From the NCBI GenBank assembly GCA_029964075.1, contig CM057136.1, positions 1,922,001 through 1,986,000 of the forward strand: a DNA stretch of 64,000 bases, in the 5' to 3' direction. Below the pieces are notes generated by a model. The model saw only the letters and a program-made list of their open reading frames with translations. It ran no database searches and was not told where the DNA came from. The translations under genes were made by a program, and so were the position numbers. Positions 47,991 through 60,665 of the stretch are shown here, one piece after another. Within the stretch, counting starts at the first letter, position 1. Each line of letters begins with the position of its first letter. Source of the DNA: Patiria pectinifera (taxonomy: Eukaryota; Echinodermata; Asteroidea; Valvatida; Asterinidae).

Positions 47991-48422
47991 AATGTTGCAA
48001 CCTGACGCCACCTTTTTCTTCATAGGCCGATATCATCTCAATTAGTCAATGATGGTCATTCATTGCAAAAATGATGATAAGACATGAATCTGGGACTGAA
48101 AAACATTTCCAATTTTGTAATGTTATTGTTAGGGGCTACAGTCCTGACAGTCGACTCTCGTTAATACAAACTCGTTTGGACCTAGCCAAATAGTTTGTTA
48201 TATCAGAATTTTGTATTAAGAGGAACATCAGTCCCATTCATTGCGTACATAAATGCACAGTCGAGTCCAAGGCTTTGTGTTTGCTATAACCAGAATTGGT
48301 ATTAATAATGTTTGTACTAACGAGAGTCAACTGTACTTAGAACATTTTCTTGACTCTCCATTATTAGTCTCCATATATAGACACAGTACACAACCGCTGA
48401 AGTGGCGTCAGGTTGCAACATT
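47991..48422. mobile_element. Miniature element with GTTGCAACCTGACGCCAC ends
   Basis: AATGTTGCAACCTGACGCCA at the left is the complement of the right end. A collinear right part of the same family lies at 28,199-28,430, including GATAAGACAT and AATCTGGGACTGA. It has its own insertion at 48,149-48,333. Confidence 0.65.
48149..48333. mobile_element. Nested 185-bp miniature element
   Basis: CAGTCGACTCTCGTTAATAC and the complement of CAGTTGACTCTCGTTAGTAC form the ends. Flanking dinucleotides are GA and TA, so a TA target is possible but not proven. Confidence 0.55.
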
Positions 48423-49481
48423 TTTTTCTCAAATGACGCCTCAAGCAATCTTTTTTATTTGGATTTTTATTATTAAAACATTGTTTTTGATCGGTACTTT
48501 TTTTGGCAAACATTTCGATTTTCTGACCTGTTGTTCAAGGAGTCACGGCAGCAGTTCAGACACTGCGTCGTTTTACCCCATATTTTTCGTCATAAATAAA
48601 AAAAACCTGCCCTCTTTCTGCAAAATAAAGCCTGCTGATATTTTTTATCTTAGCGAACTATTTTAGGTAAGGCCCAAATCATAAAGTGACGTTTCTTGCT
48701 GGTATCGTAGGTTAAGTCCAGAAAGTGTCTTTCATTCACTACATGAAATGGGTCATGAACTACACTTTTACCAAAAGAAGTATAATATTTTGCAGTGTTT
48801 TATTGGTAAGATTGATTCTTCAAGATTTAGAAAATAATGGAGAAAAAATATCTGTAGTTGGTTTGGATTTGGTGATGTACATGTATGGAAATGATAATTT
48901 GTTACAACAAATTATAGTCATTGTTACATCAAGAATGAAAACTTATCAGTTTTGTAACCAGTGACTGTTTTTTGAGATTGTAGAAAATATGTCCATGATT
49001 TGGTAAAAAACGGAGTCTTTGGATGGTGTACTGTTCAATAGATAAAGTAGGTCCAACTAACTTGGTAAAAATATTGATTAAGTGGGTTGAAATTTGTTTT
49101 TGTCCGTTTACATTATTTTATTATTTTTAGGCCATTTCCTTTTTCATAACGCTGTTGCTATTTTTACGGAAGTCGACTGTTGCGCATGCATCGGTTATCA
49201 ACAGAATCATGTTCTTAGGCTTTTAACTTCTCTTTAAAAAAAGCCCCAAATTCCTACAGTGCCATGAATCAGAAAGAAAAATACAATGTACTTTAGTGCA
49301 AAGTAGGATTTGATTTTAAACAATAAAAGTAAGAAATTGTATATTTTAGAAACTACATGTAAAAACGTTCTCACCGAGATTTGAACCCTGCAAAATGCGC
49401 ATGATTTATCATATTGTGGAATTTCAAATCATGTATGTTGCAATTTAAGCCACATTTAGGGCTACCTTATTAACCAAACAC

Positions 49482-49700
49482 TGCTGAATCCTACAGGATC
49501 CAACAAAATCATAAACCCATTGGAGCCTGTTGGATCGAGCAGTAAACCGCTTTCAGAGTCGGATTCTGTTGGGTACTGATAAATAACGCCAAGTTGGATT
49601 CTGTTGGATCCAGCAGACAACTGAAAATTAGGCACAGTTGGATTCTGTTGGATTGAGCAGGGAGTAACCGATGGACTCTGTTGGATTTAGCAGGGTAGTC
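49482..49700. mobile_element. Miniature element with CTGCTGAATCC ends, second copy
   Basis: CTGCTGAATCCTACAGGATC at the left, TTGGATTTAGCAGGG at the right, and several inner copies of GGATTCTGTTGGAT. Confidence 0.5.
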
Positions 49701-52700
49701 CTGAGAAACCCTTCGGGTTAGGACTTAGAGTGCTGCGTTTTCATGTCCCGGTATACATAAATGTGACATAACACCTTTAACAGTCTTTGGCTGGCTCGCA
49801 AATTCAATTTGAGTAAATGAGATTTTTGTGTGACGGCGTTCGGTAATTCTGGTAAAACCATTTATACATATTTCTGGAGTCTGTTATGATACTCCACGTT
49901 TCATTGTGAATCTATCCACCAGACAGACCCTGGACATGTATGGGTTCCCTTGTGTCCTTCCAACAAAAGGACAGAAATCGCTGAATTATGACATTTTATT
50001 CCCGACGTTGACCTTTGGAACTTGAGAAAATTTGGTATTCAGCTCAGACTACAGGTAAATGTGAACACACAGGTTCATGTACATGTACATGTACATAGCG
50101 CACTGTACATTTTTACATAGATTTGTATTCCGTATGCTTGCAACTCAACAAACATACAACATGTATCAATTGATTTCTTGTCACGTATTTATGGAATTAC
50201 AGAATTTGTTTCGAATTCTAAATATTCAAACTGTTGAAGATCGAGCCGATTCTTAAAATCAAACCAGAAGTCTAAGCTAGATGTGACTACCCTTTCAAAT
50301 TTAGCCATAACTTTTGAATAAAATGATGTTAATAATATTTTTTTCCCTGAAATTCCGGCTTACTATTTTATACGTACATTTTCAGTGTATGCACTCCAAG
50401 TTGTCCACATTGAAAAAGTAGGGTCCCGTTTAAAATTGCAGTCTTGGTTAAAATGGCCTGAAGAGTTTGAAGTTAATGCAAATAAGTTTTTTTTAATGCG
50501 AATTCAGGAAGATTCCAAACAATGCCCAGATACGCTACCGGTTACAAATTAGTCTTTTTCAGTTGACAAAATACATTGAAAATTTAGAATAGAATCCATA
50601 CGTACACAAATGTACATAATTAGGGGACATACCCTACCGGTACGTGTACGGTACATGTGCATACGTACATGTACATGTACATGAACCATTCATGTATGTA
50701 CAAGTACTGGACATATCAAAAGAATTCTAAAGATCAAAATTTGAAATTTGGGACCCCCTCAAAAATATAATAATCCATTTATTGTTGCCTTTTCAGGCCA
50801 AAACACCTGCAAGAAATGTACGGCTATGCAGATGTACATTGTGCATTTTCAGGAATAAAGTTCATTGTACTTTGTTCCACTCGTCCCTCTTACATGTAAA
50901 AAGCTTTAAGCCATAAAGCACAGTAAGTGGTTTCATGGTGTCAGATTGCTTGAAGGTCATTGTATTTGAATGGCTTCTTTCTGTTACAGTTGGGGGGGGG
51001 GGGGGAGAGATAATTCACCTTCAGCAGTACTTACTACTTGAAAAGCACTCATGAACAGTTTCTGAAACCATTGCATGGAATTACATGTTCTGGTATACAG
51101 ATTATGCAATAGGCATAGAGGTACTTAATATTTATGGATGCACTGTGGGTATCAATTCCATGCTTGTTTAATCCATTTTTATAATATGCACCCGATTTCT
51201 ATTCATTTGCTTTTTTTTCAGTCCTTGCTCCTGTCCGAGTGTAGTAAAGATTCCATACCGTTAGGCTGAAAGTTGCCTTGTGGTAATATTTTCAAGTTTC
51301 ATCCCGAAAAATAGATTCCTTTTCTAAATTGCACTTTTTCTAGCGATAGAAATGTTATAAGCCTACCGGCACTTTTGAATGAGACATCGACCAAAACAAT
51401 TTGGCCCATGTTAGTTCTGTCAAATTATTACCTTACAACTTTGATAATTGACTGTAACTCCGTTTTCGCGGGGTAGTCTGGTCCCCGCCCCACACTCAGT
51501 ATCGATGTATGGACTTGGAGCCAGTCTGCTCGCAAAGGTGATCTGTTTGTGCCAAAAACAAAAACTTTTTTTTTTTCAAGAGGGTTGCAGACATCCAAAA
51601 TCAGGGGAAACAAATTTTTTTTTTTTGGTTGCAATAAAAAAAACATTCAGGTTGCAAATTTATCAATAGAAAAATATCTAATTTTTCTGAAGGGCACCGG
51701 GAACGCCTTATTGGTACGATTTGTAAACGGCCTTGCCCAGTACATGGACAATGTATGTGAATAGGGCTACACAGAGGGCAGGAATGAACAAAATATCGCG
51801 CGAATCAGCTACTTTTTTGTTAAAAAAAATAATTTTATAAAGATAAGTATCGGTTTTATTTCAAGTAAAATAAATGTTAATAAGATGCAGATTCTTCAAA
51901 CCGGATTTTTATCTGTAGTTATTTCAATGGGGGTGAAAAAAAAAGGTAGGGGCCTACTTATAATTTGTAGATTTTGTTGATGTGATTTGATAGATTTCTA
52001 TGCTTTTCTAATAAATACTTGCACACTGCACTCAGTGCACTGTATTTTGTGATTCGTACATTTGCTGCATGTACATGTATTGTACTGGGATTTCCCTTTA
52101 CACGTTCCCATTGTCCAGTTTCCAATATCCTTCGTGTTCATATTTGATCAAGGGCAAACTTTGCAACAAAAATTTTCTTTGTAATGACAATTCCATTCAT
52201 GACTAACGTCAGGACTTCATTTCACATCATGGTCATTTTTGTTACTTAAGTGCAGAATCAGTTCTAGCTTATCTGGAAAGAAAATATAGGGTTGTGCCGA
52301 ATATTGGCCTACCAAATAGTTGAATGTTATTCCAAAAAGCATTTTATCTAATGGAATACACGTATTTGAAAAGCATTTTATTAGCAGTGTCGAAAAGATG
52401 ACAAAAACAAATTTAATTGGGGTCAGGGAACCAGACTACAAGAGCATGATTGGTATTCTTGGTTTTTCCAGCATCTACATACTTGTACAAGCCCAAAACG
52501 TGGAACAAGTCAGTTTAACAATATCTGCTATAACATACTAATCCTCCGAATCCATTTATTTCTGAAAATTACAGCAAAAGCAAATGTTGTACATTTACAA
52601 TGTGCTGTACATGTACAGTGGTTGAGCAGTTTTATTCTTTGTTAATGAAATTATGGTCAAATACATGATTTGGGAGCATTCGGGAGGAATTTTAGACCTA

Positions 52701-53500
52701 CCGGTACCGGTTATGTAAATATTTAATATCTGTCGTATACCAAATAATCATCTCTCTCAAATAAATATGTGTGTAGTTCACACTGGTATTCTATATTAAT
52801 ATGATATCTCTGCAATTTGACAATGATCGTCATAAGACACAAGGCACCATGTATACATGTTCAGTGGGTTGTTGATTGAGAAAGACAACTGTTGTTTGTT
52901 ATCATCGTACCGTTTCGTAGGACGTGTACATTGATGCAGCGTGTGTGCAGGCAATCATGCATAAGGCCAAGGACACATTAATAATGCAGGCCTATTATGC
53001 TGGATATTTACAGTGAAAAGGGGGAATTTTACAGTGAGGAAAAACACTGTGAGAAACGAGATCTGATATTTATTTTTTAAGCCAAACCTTGGGGCACATA
53101 ATATTATATTCATATTGTCTCATTTGAGGTAAGCTTGTAAAAATGTAAATTCACTGTACCATTTAATTATCTTTATTTTTTTGTGCAGTTACCGGTAAGT
53201 TCATTTGATTTTAGGCCAAGTAAAAAAATGAATAATTTTCTCGTCCCGCCAGCTTCCTTTTTTCCCTGGCCGCCTCAGTTTTGTTGTTGTTGCTTTTGTT
53301 TTAATGATATTTGCAATCTTTTTATGTTTCCCGCAAAGTTGTAAATAACGTAACATGTTTGCAAGTTCGTGATTTGGGAGAAAGGGTGACGACTCCTTTG
53401 GAGTAAAAATTAATATCTGCAAGACAGTCAACAAAATGGAAGAATCTATCTTGAAAAATATGCCATCTTGGAAAAGAAAAGAAAAAAAAGGAAGCCTCCC
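49700..53500. other. Gene-poor AT-rich region
   Basis: No exon could be supported. It contains ACATGTAC microsatellite tracts (about 50,078-50,096 and 50,665-50,683), a G-run at 50,994-51,006 and a fragment of the TTAA element family at about 52,420-52,600. Confidence 0.5.
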
Positions 53501-54000
53501 NNNNNNNNNNNNNNNNNNNNNNNNNNNNNNNNNNNNNNNNNNNNNNNNNNNNNNNNNNNNNNNNNNNNNNNNNNNNNNNNNNNNNNNNNNNNNNNNNNNN
53601 NNNNNNNNNNNNNNNNNNNNNNNNNNNNNNNNNNNNNNNNNNNNNNNNNNNNNNNNNNNNNNNNNNNNNNNNNNNNNNNNNNNNNNNNNNNNNNNNNNNN
53701 NNNNNNNNNNNNNNNNNNNNNNNNNNNNNNNNNNNNNNNNNNNNNNNNNNNNNNNNNNNNNNNNNNNNNNNNNNNNNNNNNNNNNNNNNNNNNNNNNNNN
53801 NNNNNNNNNNNNNNNNNNNNNNNNNNNNNNNNNNNNNNNNNNNNNNNNNNNNNNNNNNNNNNNNNNNNNNNNNNNNNNNNNNNNNNNNNNNNNNNNNNNN
53901 NNNNNNNNNNNNNNNNNNNNNNNNNNNNNNNNNNNNNNNNNNNNNNNNNNNNNNNNNNNNNNNNNNNNNNNNNNNNNNNNNNNNNNNNNNNNNNNNNNNN
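53501..54000. other. Assembly gap
   Basis: Five hundred N bases. The round number suggests a placeholder rather than a measured length. Any open frame across it is meaningless. Confidence 1.
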
Positions 54001-54364
54001 TTTTTATATAAAAAATGTATTTCTTTTGTTTTGAGGTTCCTCTTTTTTGACTCACCCTATATTTTAAATATTATAAATCCTAAAATAGAACACTTGTAAT
54101 GGGAAACATATTTTATGAAATTCACAACCACTCGAAGACAAGTAAAAGACAAGAACAACTTTCTGCAGCTGAAATGAGATAAATCATGGAGCTCCATGGA
54201 TAAATATATAGAAGGGAACACAATTCTGGCAAGTTCAAATCAAAATGCAACTGGGGAAAAACGTGGGTAATTCCCGGCAATGGGTATAATTTAATAATAC
54301 CAGCCCTTGGAAGGCAAACACTAGGAAGCAGAAATCAAGTAATACAACGCCTAATGACTCTTAA

Positions 54365-54844
54365 AGGGAAAATACAACATTTGCACACATCAAAAAATTA
54401 AAACTACCAAATCATTTTGAAATACCTTGCTGGACTGTTAGTGAATGACAGTGTAAAGCATACCGTAAAATCATGGCACCTGGTATACTGTCATTTTCAA
54501 GAAAAGTGGTATTTTTGTATCAAAAACTGGCTTTTTTCAAATACTGGCCCCAATTGACCATCGCACTTGTTTGCAATCGATTACACACCTATGAACGGGT
54601 ACAAGCCAGCTAGACTGGTTCCCTGACCTTACAATTCCCCAATGTATGTAAACTGCTCTGTTTCTTCTTATATGGAGTCAGGGAACCAGACTACAGGAAA
54701 ATGATTGTTTCTCTTGGTTTTTATAGCATTTTCGAACCCAAAACCTCAAAAAAGTCAGTGTAACTGTATTTGCTATATATTTCCAACCCCCCAATTCCCC
54801 ACATTTCTGAAAATTACAGCAAAAGCAAATGGTGTATATTCCCT
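54365..54844. mobile_element. TTAA-flanked miniature element, copy 2
   Basis: Collinear with 20,414-20,933 and bounded by TTAA (54361-54364, 54845-54848), but without the inner palindrome found in copy 1. Confidence 0.8.
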
Positions 54845-55251
54845 TTAAATATGGTTTGGGAACGTCTTCAAAAGTCACAGACGAAAAAAAAAAAACCGAG
54901 TCGTTCAGTTTTAGTTTGGTCTCGGTTTCGGTAAAACAACTTTCTAAATCTTTGAAAGTGAAATCCAAACCTTTCTTTGCTTAGTTACAATGTAGCCTAT
55001 TGTGGGGATATTTTATATCACTCAACTCTAACTTTTTTTTAACGAAAATTGCAAGTAGTTTTTTTTTTGCCTAAATAAAGACATTCAGAATTTGGAGCAG
55101 CTATACATGTAGGGTGCACATGTGCGGCAAGCCAGCATTCAAGCTCCCCCCCCCCCCCCACCCAACATGTTATGCTCTTCCGACGTGCACATACCAGCCG
55201 TGCACATAATCTCTGGCACATGCTTGATTACGTAATAAACTCCAGATAAGC

Positions 55252-55424
55252 CTAGAAACCATACCCCGAAAGATTGATTTGTTTATTGCCCCAAGTGGCC
55301 AGGCAGTTTCGACGCTGCTGTTTATCAGGCACGCCGGTGACCTTTGACCCTACAAGCCATTGTTTTGTTGCAGCATTGCAGAGTTCTCTAGAGTCATGCA
55401 GACGACTTTTCAAGTTATCTCTCG
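55252..55424 (-). CDS. Possible terminal exon downstream of the 56.8-kb signal exon
   Basis: A minus-strand open stretch after GTGCAAAG, phase-compatible with the exon ending at 56796, encoding 56 residues before TAG. It carries ELCNAATKQW, KQQRRNCLATWG and ends INLSGYGF. If joined it would give a secreted peptide precursor of about 82 aa. The polypyrimidine tract is short and the join has a one-in-three chance of being in phase by accident. Confidence 0.15.
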
Positions 55425-56469
55425 CTTTGCACCACATAAAAACAATCTCATGTAACTATACCTTAGAGAAACAACGCTATAAACACGTACAGCTTTATAC
55501 TATTTTTAGGATAATGTTTATTCTCAAGTTTGACGATGAAGGTCATAGTTTGACAAGCCCATAAGAAATTTGTAATTTCAAATACACACAGCGACTGCAA
55601 TTTCGGATGCAGTATCGAAATAGTCGGGTGCGTTTTGAAGAAAATAATAATGACGGTCGCTCTGCAAAGCCAAATGATGTTTTTTTAAGCTACGGCTGTG
55701 CAGCTCTAAGTAGTGCAGCTGTAAGTAGTCATGTTTCTCCGTTGGTTGGTTGGGTTGAAACAAATGTCAGCACATGCCTTTTTTGGCAATCAATCACCTT
55801 GTCCCTTAGGCCCTCGCAACAACAGGTGCTTCAGGTCTACACCAGCTACCAATGACAATAATGTATTATATAAGCAATCGTGGAAAATTGGGTCACGAGG
55901 TCTCTCATTTCTCATTTATTTACTGCACACAAATTGGGTGTTCCACAAAACGCTCCATGTAATGCACCAACTGACGTTCAACAAAATAATGGGAATGCTT
56001 TTCAATTGGCAGTCGAGTCGCGACCAGGGAGTACTAAGTTGTGGATTTTAAGAACATACTTTCACATCATGGTATGGACATAGCTCCATGCTTATTGTAT
56101 AGTAACTGTTATAAGCTATCGTCTCGGTTTGCGGTAACACCATGTGGTAATAACTACTGCTTAGAAGATATTAGTTCTGAAAAGAACTTGTCCTGCTTAT
56201 TATCAACTTTGCTAAGTAGTTTTTTGTTCTGTTAAGAACAGTCCTGCTGTAAGTTCTAAACGAACTTGTCTTTGGTCTCTACGTTTCGACTAGCCTGCTC
56301 TAGTCATCGTCAGGAGACGATGTTATAGGCTACATGTAGCTACAAAAAAAAACAGGTCCGAGTCTACAGTTAATTGGGCCGCAGGTTCCGAGATCTTTTC
56401 GAGCTTGCTTCCCCAATAACTCTTTTTGCCGTCCGTCTGTTTTCTTCGGCAGTTCGGGTGCATACCTAT

Positions 56470-56519
56470 GTTCCCCAATACCTACGTCCCCAGCCCTAAC
56501 CCTAACCCTAAGGAACATC
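56470..56519 (+). repeat. Second telomere-repeat island beside TTCCCC motifs
   Basis: CCCTAACCCTAACCCTAA lies between TGTTCCCCAATACC and AGGAACATCG, the same context as at 3,312-3,395. Confidence 0.65.
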
Positions 56520-56795
56520 GGGTACACCCCGTTTTCTTCATACTTGAACATTTTTAGTCATTATTTTTACTCCTGCCCAGAACAGCACGGCACGGCTACA
56601 CACTTCTCAACTCAAAAAGTCAGGTGCGACACAATTGACACATGGTGCTGCATGGTCTAACTGTATAAGTTTCCGTCTATCCATGGGCTTCACCCTCCTA
56701 TGGTTATGGATTCTGGAATTAATTAATGGGATCCATTGGAAGGCCAATGCCCTCAACTTTTTGTAATTAACCCTCAACATGTGTGAAAACTTAAC

Positions 56796-56874
56796 CAGGT
56801 GCGGAACAGGCAGCTATACTACAGGTAATTAAAATCAGTGCGCAAAACAACTCCCAAAACCCTGCCCAAACCAT
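56796..56874 (-). CDS. Signal-peptide first exon of an unidentified secreted or membrane protein
   Basis: On the minus strand ATG at 56874 (AAAATGG context) opens MVWAGFWELFCALILITCS followed by IAACSAP, a textbook signal peptide with an AxC/ACS-type cleavage region. It ends at a donor (CACCTG|GTTAAG) at 56796 in phase 1. Later exons would lie at lower coordinates. One phase-compatible candidate is 55424-55252, a stop-terminated exon containing two Cys and a dibasic QRR site, but its acceptor is weak. No family is recognised. Confidence 0.35.
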
Positions 56875-57221
56875 TTTCCTCGTTGACCGCGCACGGAGTG
56901 TACGGTTTGCCGTGAATAGTTCAATGCGCTCGGTGCACCTCTGTTGAACCTGTCCGGTGGATCTTTTCCGTGATAGTGATAATCGGGATCTTGTCTCCCC
57001 GTGAAAACAGCGGGTGTTGCGGCGATTGATGATGCCATCTGACCGGCAGAACGTCGCCATTTGCCGCTCAAAGAGAGAGAGAGGCAAATGATGGTTAAAC
57101 TAATGTGTTTACTCTGTTTCTCATAGCACGCAACTCTTTACTCTTTAGTTCGACTGCACTGCGCGATACGGACTGCCGATACTAGATAAAACAATGGGTA
57201 CCAGCGCAGCAAGGTCTGGAG

Positions 57222-57577
57222 CAGGCGCGGTTCTAGAACCAATATTTTGGGGGGGCTAGCACGGTGGATCCAGAATTTTTTCAGGGAGGCGTGCTGAAAT
57301 GTTGACCGGTTATTTTTTCCAGACACCATCAAAAAATGGTGTGGTGGGTGGGGTGGGGGGGGGGGGTCAATGCATATTTCAATGGGGGGAGCAATAAAAA
57401 AATAATAAAATCATTACTATATACTAATGCACACGGCTTCTTCTATTTCTTCTTTAGGGAGACCGTTGCGCATACATCACAATCCTTCTTCTTTAATGCA
57501 TTTTTTTTACGAATTTTTTTTTGGGGGGCTAGAAATGGGGGGGGCTACAGCCTCCCTAGCCCCCAGAACCGCGCCTG
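57222..57577. mobile_element. 356-bp hAT miniature element with 8-bp target duplication
   Basis: Starts CAGGCGCGGTTCTAG, ends CCCAGAACCGCGCCTG. GTCTGGAG is duplicated exactly at 57214-57221 and 57578-57585. G-runs inside; no transposase. Confidence 0.85.
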
Positions 57578-57899
57578 GTCTGGAGGATACAGAACTTAAC
57601 ATTTTTAGGACTTTACATTTTTTGTTAAAGCTCCATGGTTTTACTGAAGATCACTACAGAGACCACTCTTTTCTTTAGAAACAGACCCCTTCCAAGTAGT
57701 GCGTTGTTAGTGAGGGTGGGGTGTTGTTCCTTTGCGATAGGCAATAACCCTATCTCCCTAGGCTGATTTTCCGCCAGGAACCTTCCTTATCCGTGCAAAT
57801 CCCAGCACCACGTGGTAAACTGTGCACATAAACCAACAGTTGGACTCTGTTTATTTGTGGTATGCCTTAATCCAACGTAAAAGCACAGCAGTTTACTAG

Positions 57900-59350
57900 T
57901 ATCCATCCTAACAGATTCCAACAAACCCTGGTGCTGGAGTTTGGCTGGTTGGGGATCGTTAGGGCACTTGCGTTGTCACTGTACATTACTTTGTATTTAG
58001 ATAGCTTAAACCATAGCTGCCCTCCGAGAGGGCGCACGGAACAAGCTAGTCCGAGTGTAAAATCTTCTCAGTGCTGTTTGCATTTAATGCAATGCATCAG
58101 TATGCGAAATTTTCGCCGTCTTTCCTCTGTCAAGCTGCCGGCTGCCGCCCACACAATTCTCACGCACAGAATGTCAAGGGAAAGTGGGTTGATTGGAAAA
58201 GCTGTAGTCCCGACTTGTAGGGATCACAGAAGCCAATATCAGGCAGCCTGCATGCAGCAAAGTACACAGGCCCAGCACACGCACAAGGATCAGAGAGACG
58301 TGACTTTGACAAATTTGGTTCAATTACGGCCAAGACTTCGCGAGGTACGTCGCATGCGCGCAGCAGCGTGGCGTTGACCGATGGTCGTCTGTGAGCCGTC
58401 TGACGAGCTTGCACGAGGAGTGCGCTAACCTCGAATGGCATAAATCCATCTGTTTGGAGCTGTTCCAAACATACAAACTTGTCAAACTGGACATTCCATA
58501 ATATAAATGAAATTTTACTCCATGGTTGTATAGTGCGCGATCTAGTTCTAAGCTTGACGGGCGTTTATTGATTTCAGTGTAGCAGAACTGACAGAGGGCG
58601 CTACATTTAGAGTCTTTGGTGAGATTTAAATATTATGCGCCATATAAAATTGTATCATATTCGGAAGATAGAGAACGCGCGTACATGTCATATCTTTTCA
58701 GAGCCTCTGCACCTTTACTGGCCGATACCTTTGGTATTGCCTTATCGTCTCAGTCAAAATCGAAAATGATCATAGGTTCAGGCTTATTTCGAGTAAAATG
58801 ACGACCGCCAACACAAACGACTACCACTAATAATTGTCTTGTCGCCACATCGTTGCAAAGCTCATTAATGTAGAATGCTGCCCTCAAGTGTTCCTTTTAG
58901 GGTTATCACAGACTGAATTTGAAATTACGTCCGTGTGTTGGGGCGTAGCAACCTGCAAAATATAATTTGAGGGTCAAATTCCCAATTTAAGCTTCTGATA
59001 AGTTATCAACTTTATAATTAAGCATTACATGTAAGTAAGCATTTCAAAAGAAATCGAAGACAGCATATCAATGACTGTCCATGCCATTTTCGAGTATACA
59101 TTGTTATTTTAGCCCCAGCCGTACACAAGTTTAATACTCAAGTTTGAATGAGGCAAGGAACCAAAATCGGCTTTCGTTAGGTTTTGGATTAGGCCAGATG
59201 AGACCTAATGACGTCACGCTTTGTTTACATGTGCGTTTTCCTGTGCGGTAAACCATGGGTAGACGGTCCCTACTTCGTCTGGCGTCACGATTTTGCTCAC
59301 ATAGCAAAAAAACAAAAAAAGATTCAAAAGCGACTAAAATTCGGAATTAT
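57900..59350. other. GC-richer region with open but unassigned frames
   Basis: The plus strand is open for 148 codons at 57931-58377 and the minus strand for 102 codons opposite. Neither shows a domain, signal or splice-bounded structure. This may be an unrecognised promoter or first-exon region. Confidence 0.3.
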
Positions 59351-59364
59351 TGTTCGTAATTGAA

Positions 59365-60665
59365 ACGCTTAGGCCTATTTTCTTTAAATCATATTAAATG
59401 TATCATTCCACGGTTCACGTCAATTTTCAAAGGGGTTGTGTCAAATGTTATGGTTAATAATCTGACGCAATTTCAATCCAATGCAATATGTTGTTCTTGA
59501 GTTATCGTCTCAACAAAGAGTGTTGTATTTTTGTTTCATGGGCAGATTGTGATATCCGCATTGACGGTGCTGACCAGTAGTTGTGTAGGGCGCCCTCTTC
59601 AGGACAAAAATCACAGAGGGTAGTAAAATGTACGGAGCGCGCACTGTTGGCCGTTGACTAACTATCGAACGAAGTTTCGTTTCAGTACAAATTGATTTTC
59701 TGGAGTTAGTGTCTCCAAAAGAGTGCTTCATTTTTTTTCAATTAGAATAGACGTAGATTCGGATTCGGAATGAATTTTTCGTAATTCTAAGCACTGCTTT
59801 CCTTTAATCATATTAAATGTATTCTTCCATGGTTCACGCCAATTTTCAAACGGGTTTGTGTCAAATGTTATGGTTAATAACCATTCGCAATTTGAAACCA
59901 ATGCAATATGTTGTTCTTAAGTTATCGTCTCAACAAAGAGTGTCAAAAGAGACTAAAATTCGGCATGAACTTTTCGTGATTAAAACGCTTAGGCCTATCT
60001 TCTTTAAATCATATCAAATGTATTCTTCCGAGGTTCACGTCAATTTTCAAAGGGGTTTGTGTCACATTGTATGGTTAATAATCGGACGTAATTTCAATCC
60101 AATGAAATATGTTGTTCTTGAGTTATCGTCTCAACAAAGTGTGTCAAAAGAGACTCAAATTCGGAATGAAGTTTTTGTGATTAAACGCTTAGGCCTATTT
60201 TCTTTAAATCATATTAAATGTATTCGTTCTTGGTTCACGTCAATTTTCAAAAGGGTTGTGTCAAATGTTATGGTTAATAATCTGACGCAATTTCAATTCA
60301 ATGCAATATGTTGTTCTTGAGTTATCGCATGAACTTTTCGTGATTAAAACGCTTAGGCCTATCTTCTTTAAATCATATCAAATGTATTCTTCCGAGGTTC
60401 ACGTCAATTTTCAAAGGGGTCAATCCAATGAAATATGTTGTTCTTGAGTTATCGTCTCAACAAAGAGTGTCAAAAGAGACTCAAATTCGGAATAAAGTTT
60501 TTGTGATTAAACGCTTAGGCCTATTTTCTTTAAATCATATTAAATGTATTCTTTCTTGGTTCACGTCAATTTTCAAAAGGCTTGTGTCACATGTTATGGT
60601 TAATAATCCGACGCAATTTCAATTCAATGCAATATGTTGTTCTTGAGTTATCGTCTCAACAAAGA
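59365..60665 (+). repeat. About 200-bp satellite, five to six units
   Basis: Units contain AACGCTTAGGCCTATYTTCT, GGTTCACGTCAATTTTCAAA and GTTGTTCTTGAGTTATCGTC. The first unit is separated from the rest by about 220 bp of other sequence, and one unit is shortened (about 60,345-60,508). A frame of 167 codons stays open through two and a half units. Confidence 0.85.

Noticed and set aside
53201-54055. Open frames of 188-284 codons
   Set aside because: They cross the run of N bases.
57931-58377. 148-codon plus-strand ORF
   Set aside because: Longest open frame free of tandem repeats on the plus strand, but no recognisable domain and an equally open opposite strand; GC-richer composition explains the lack of stops.
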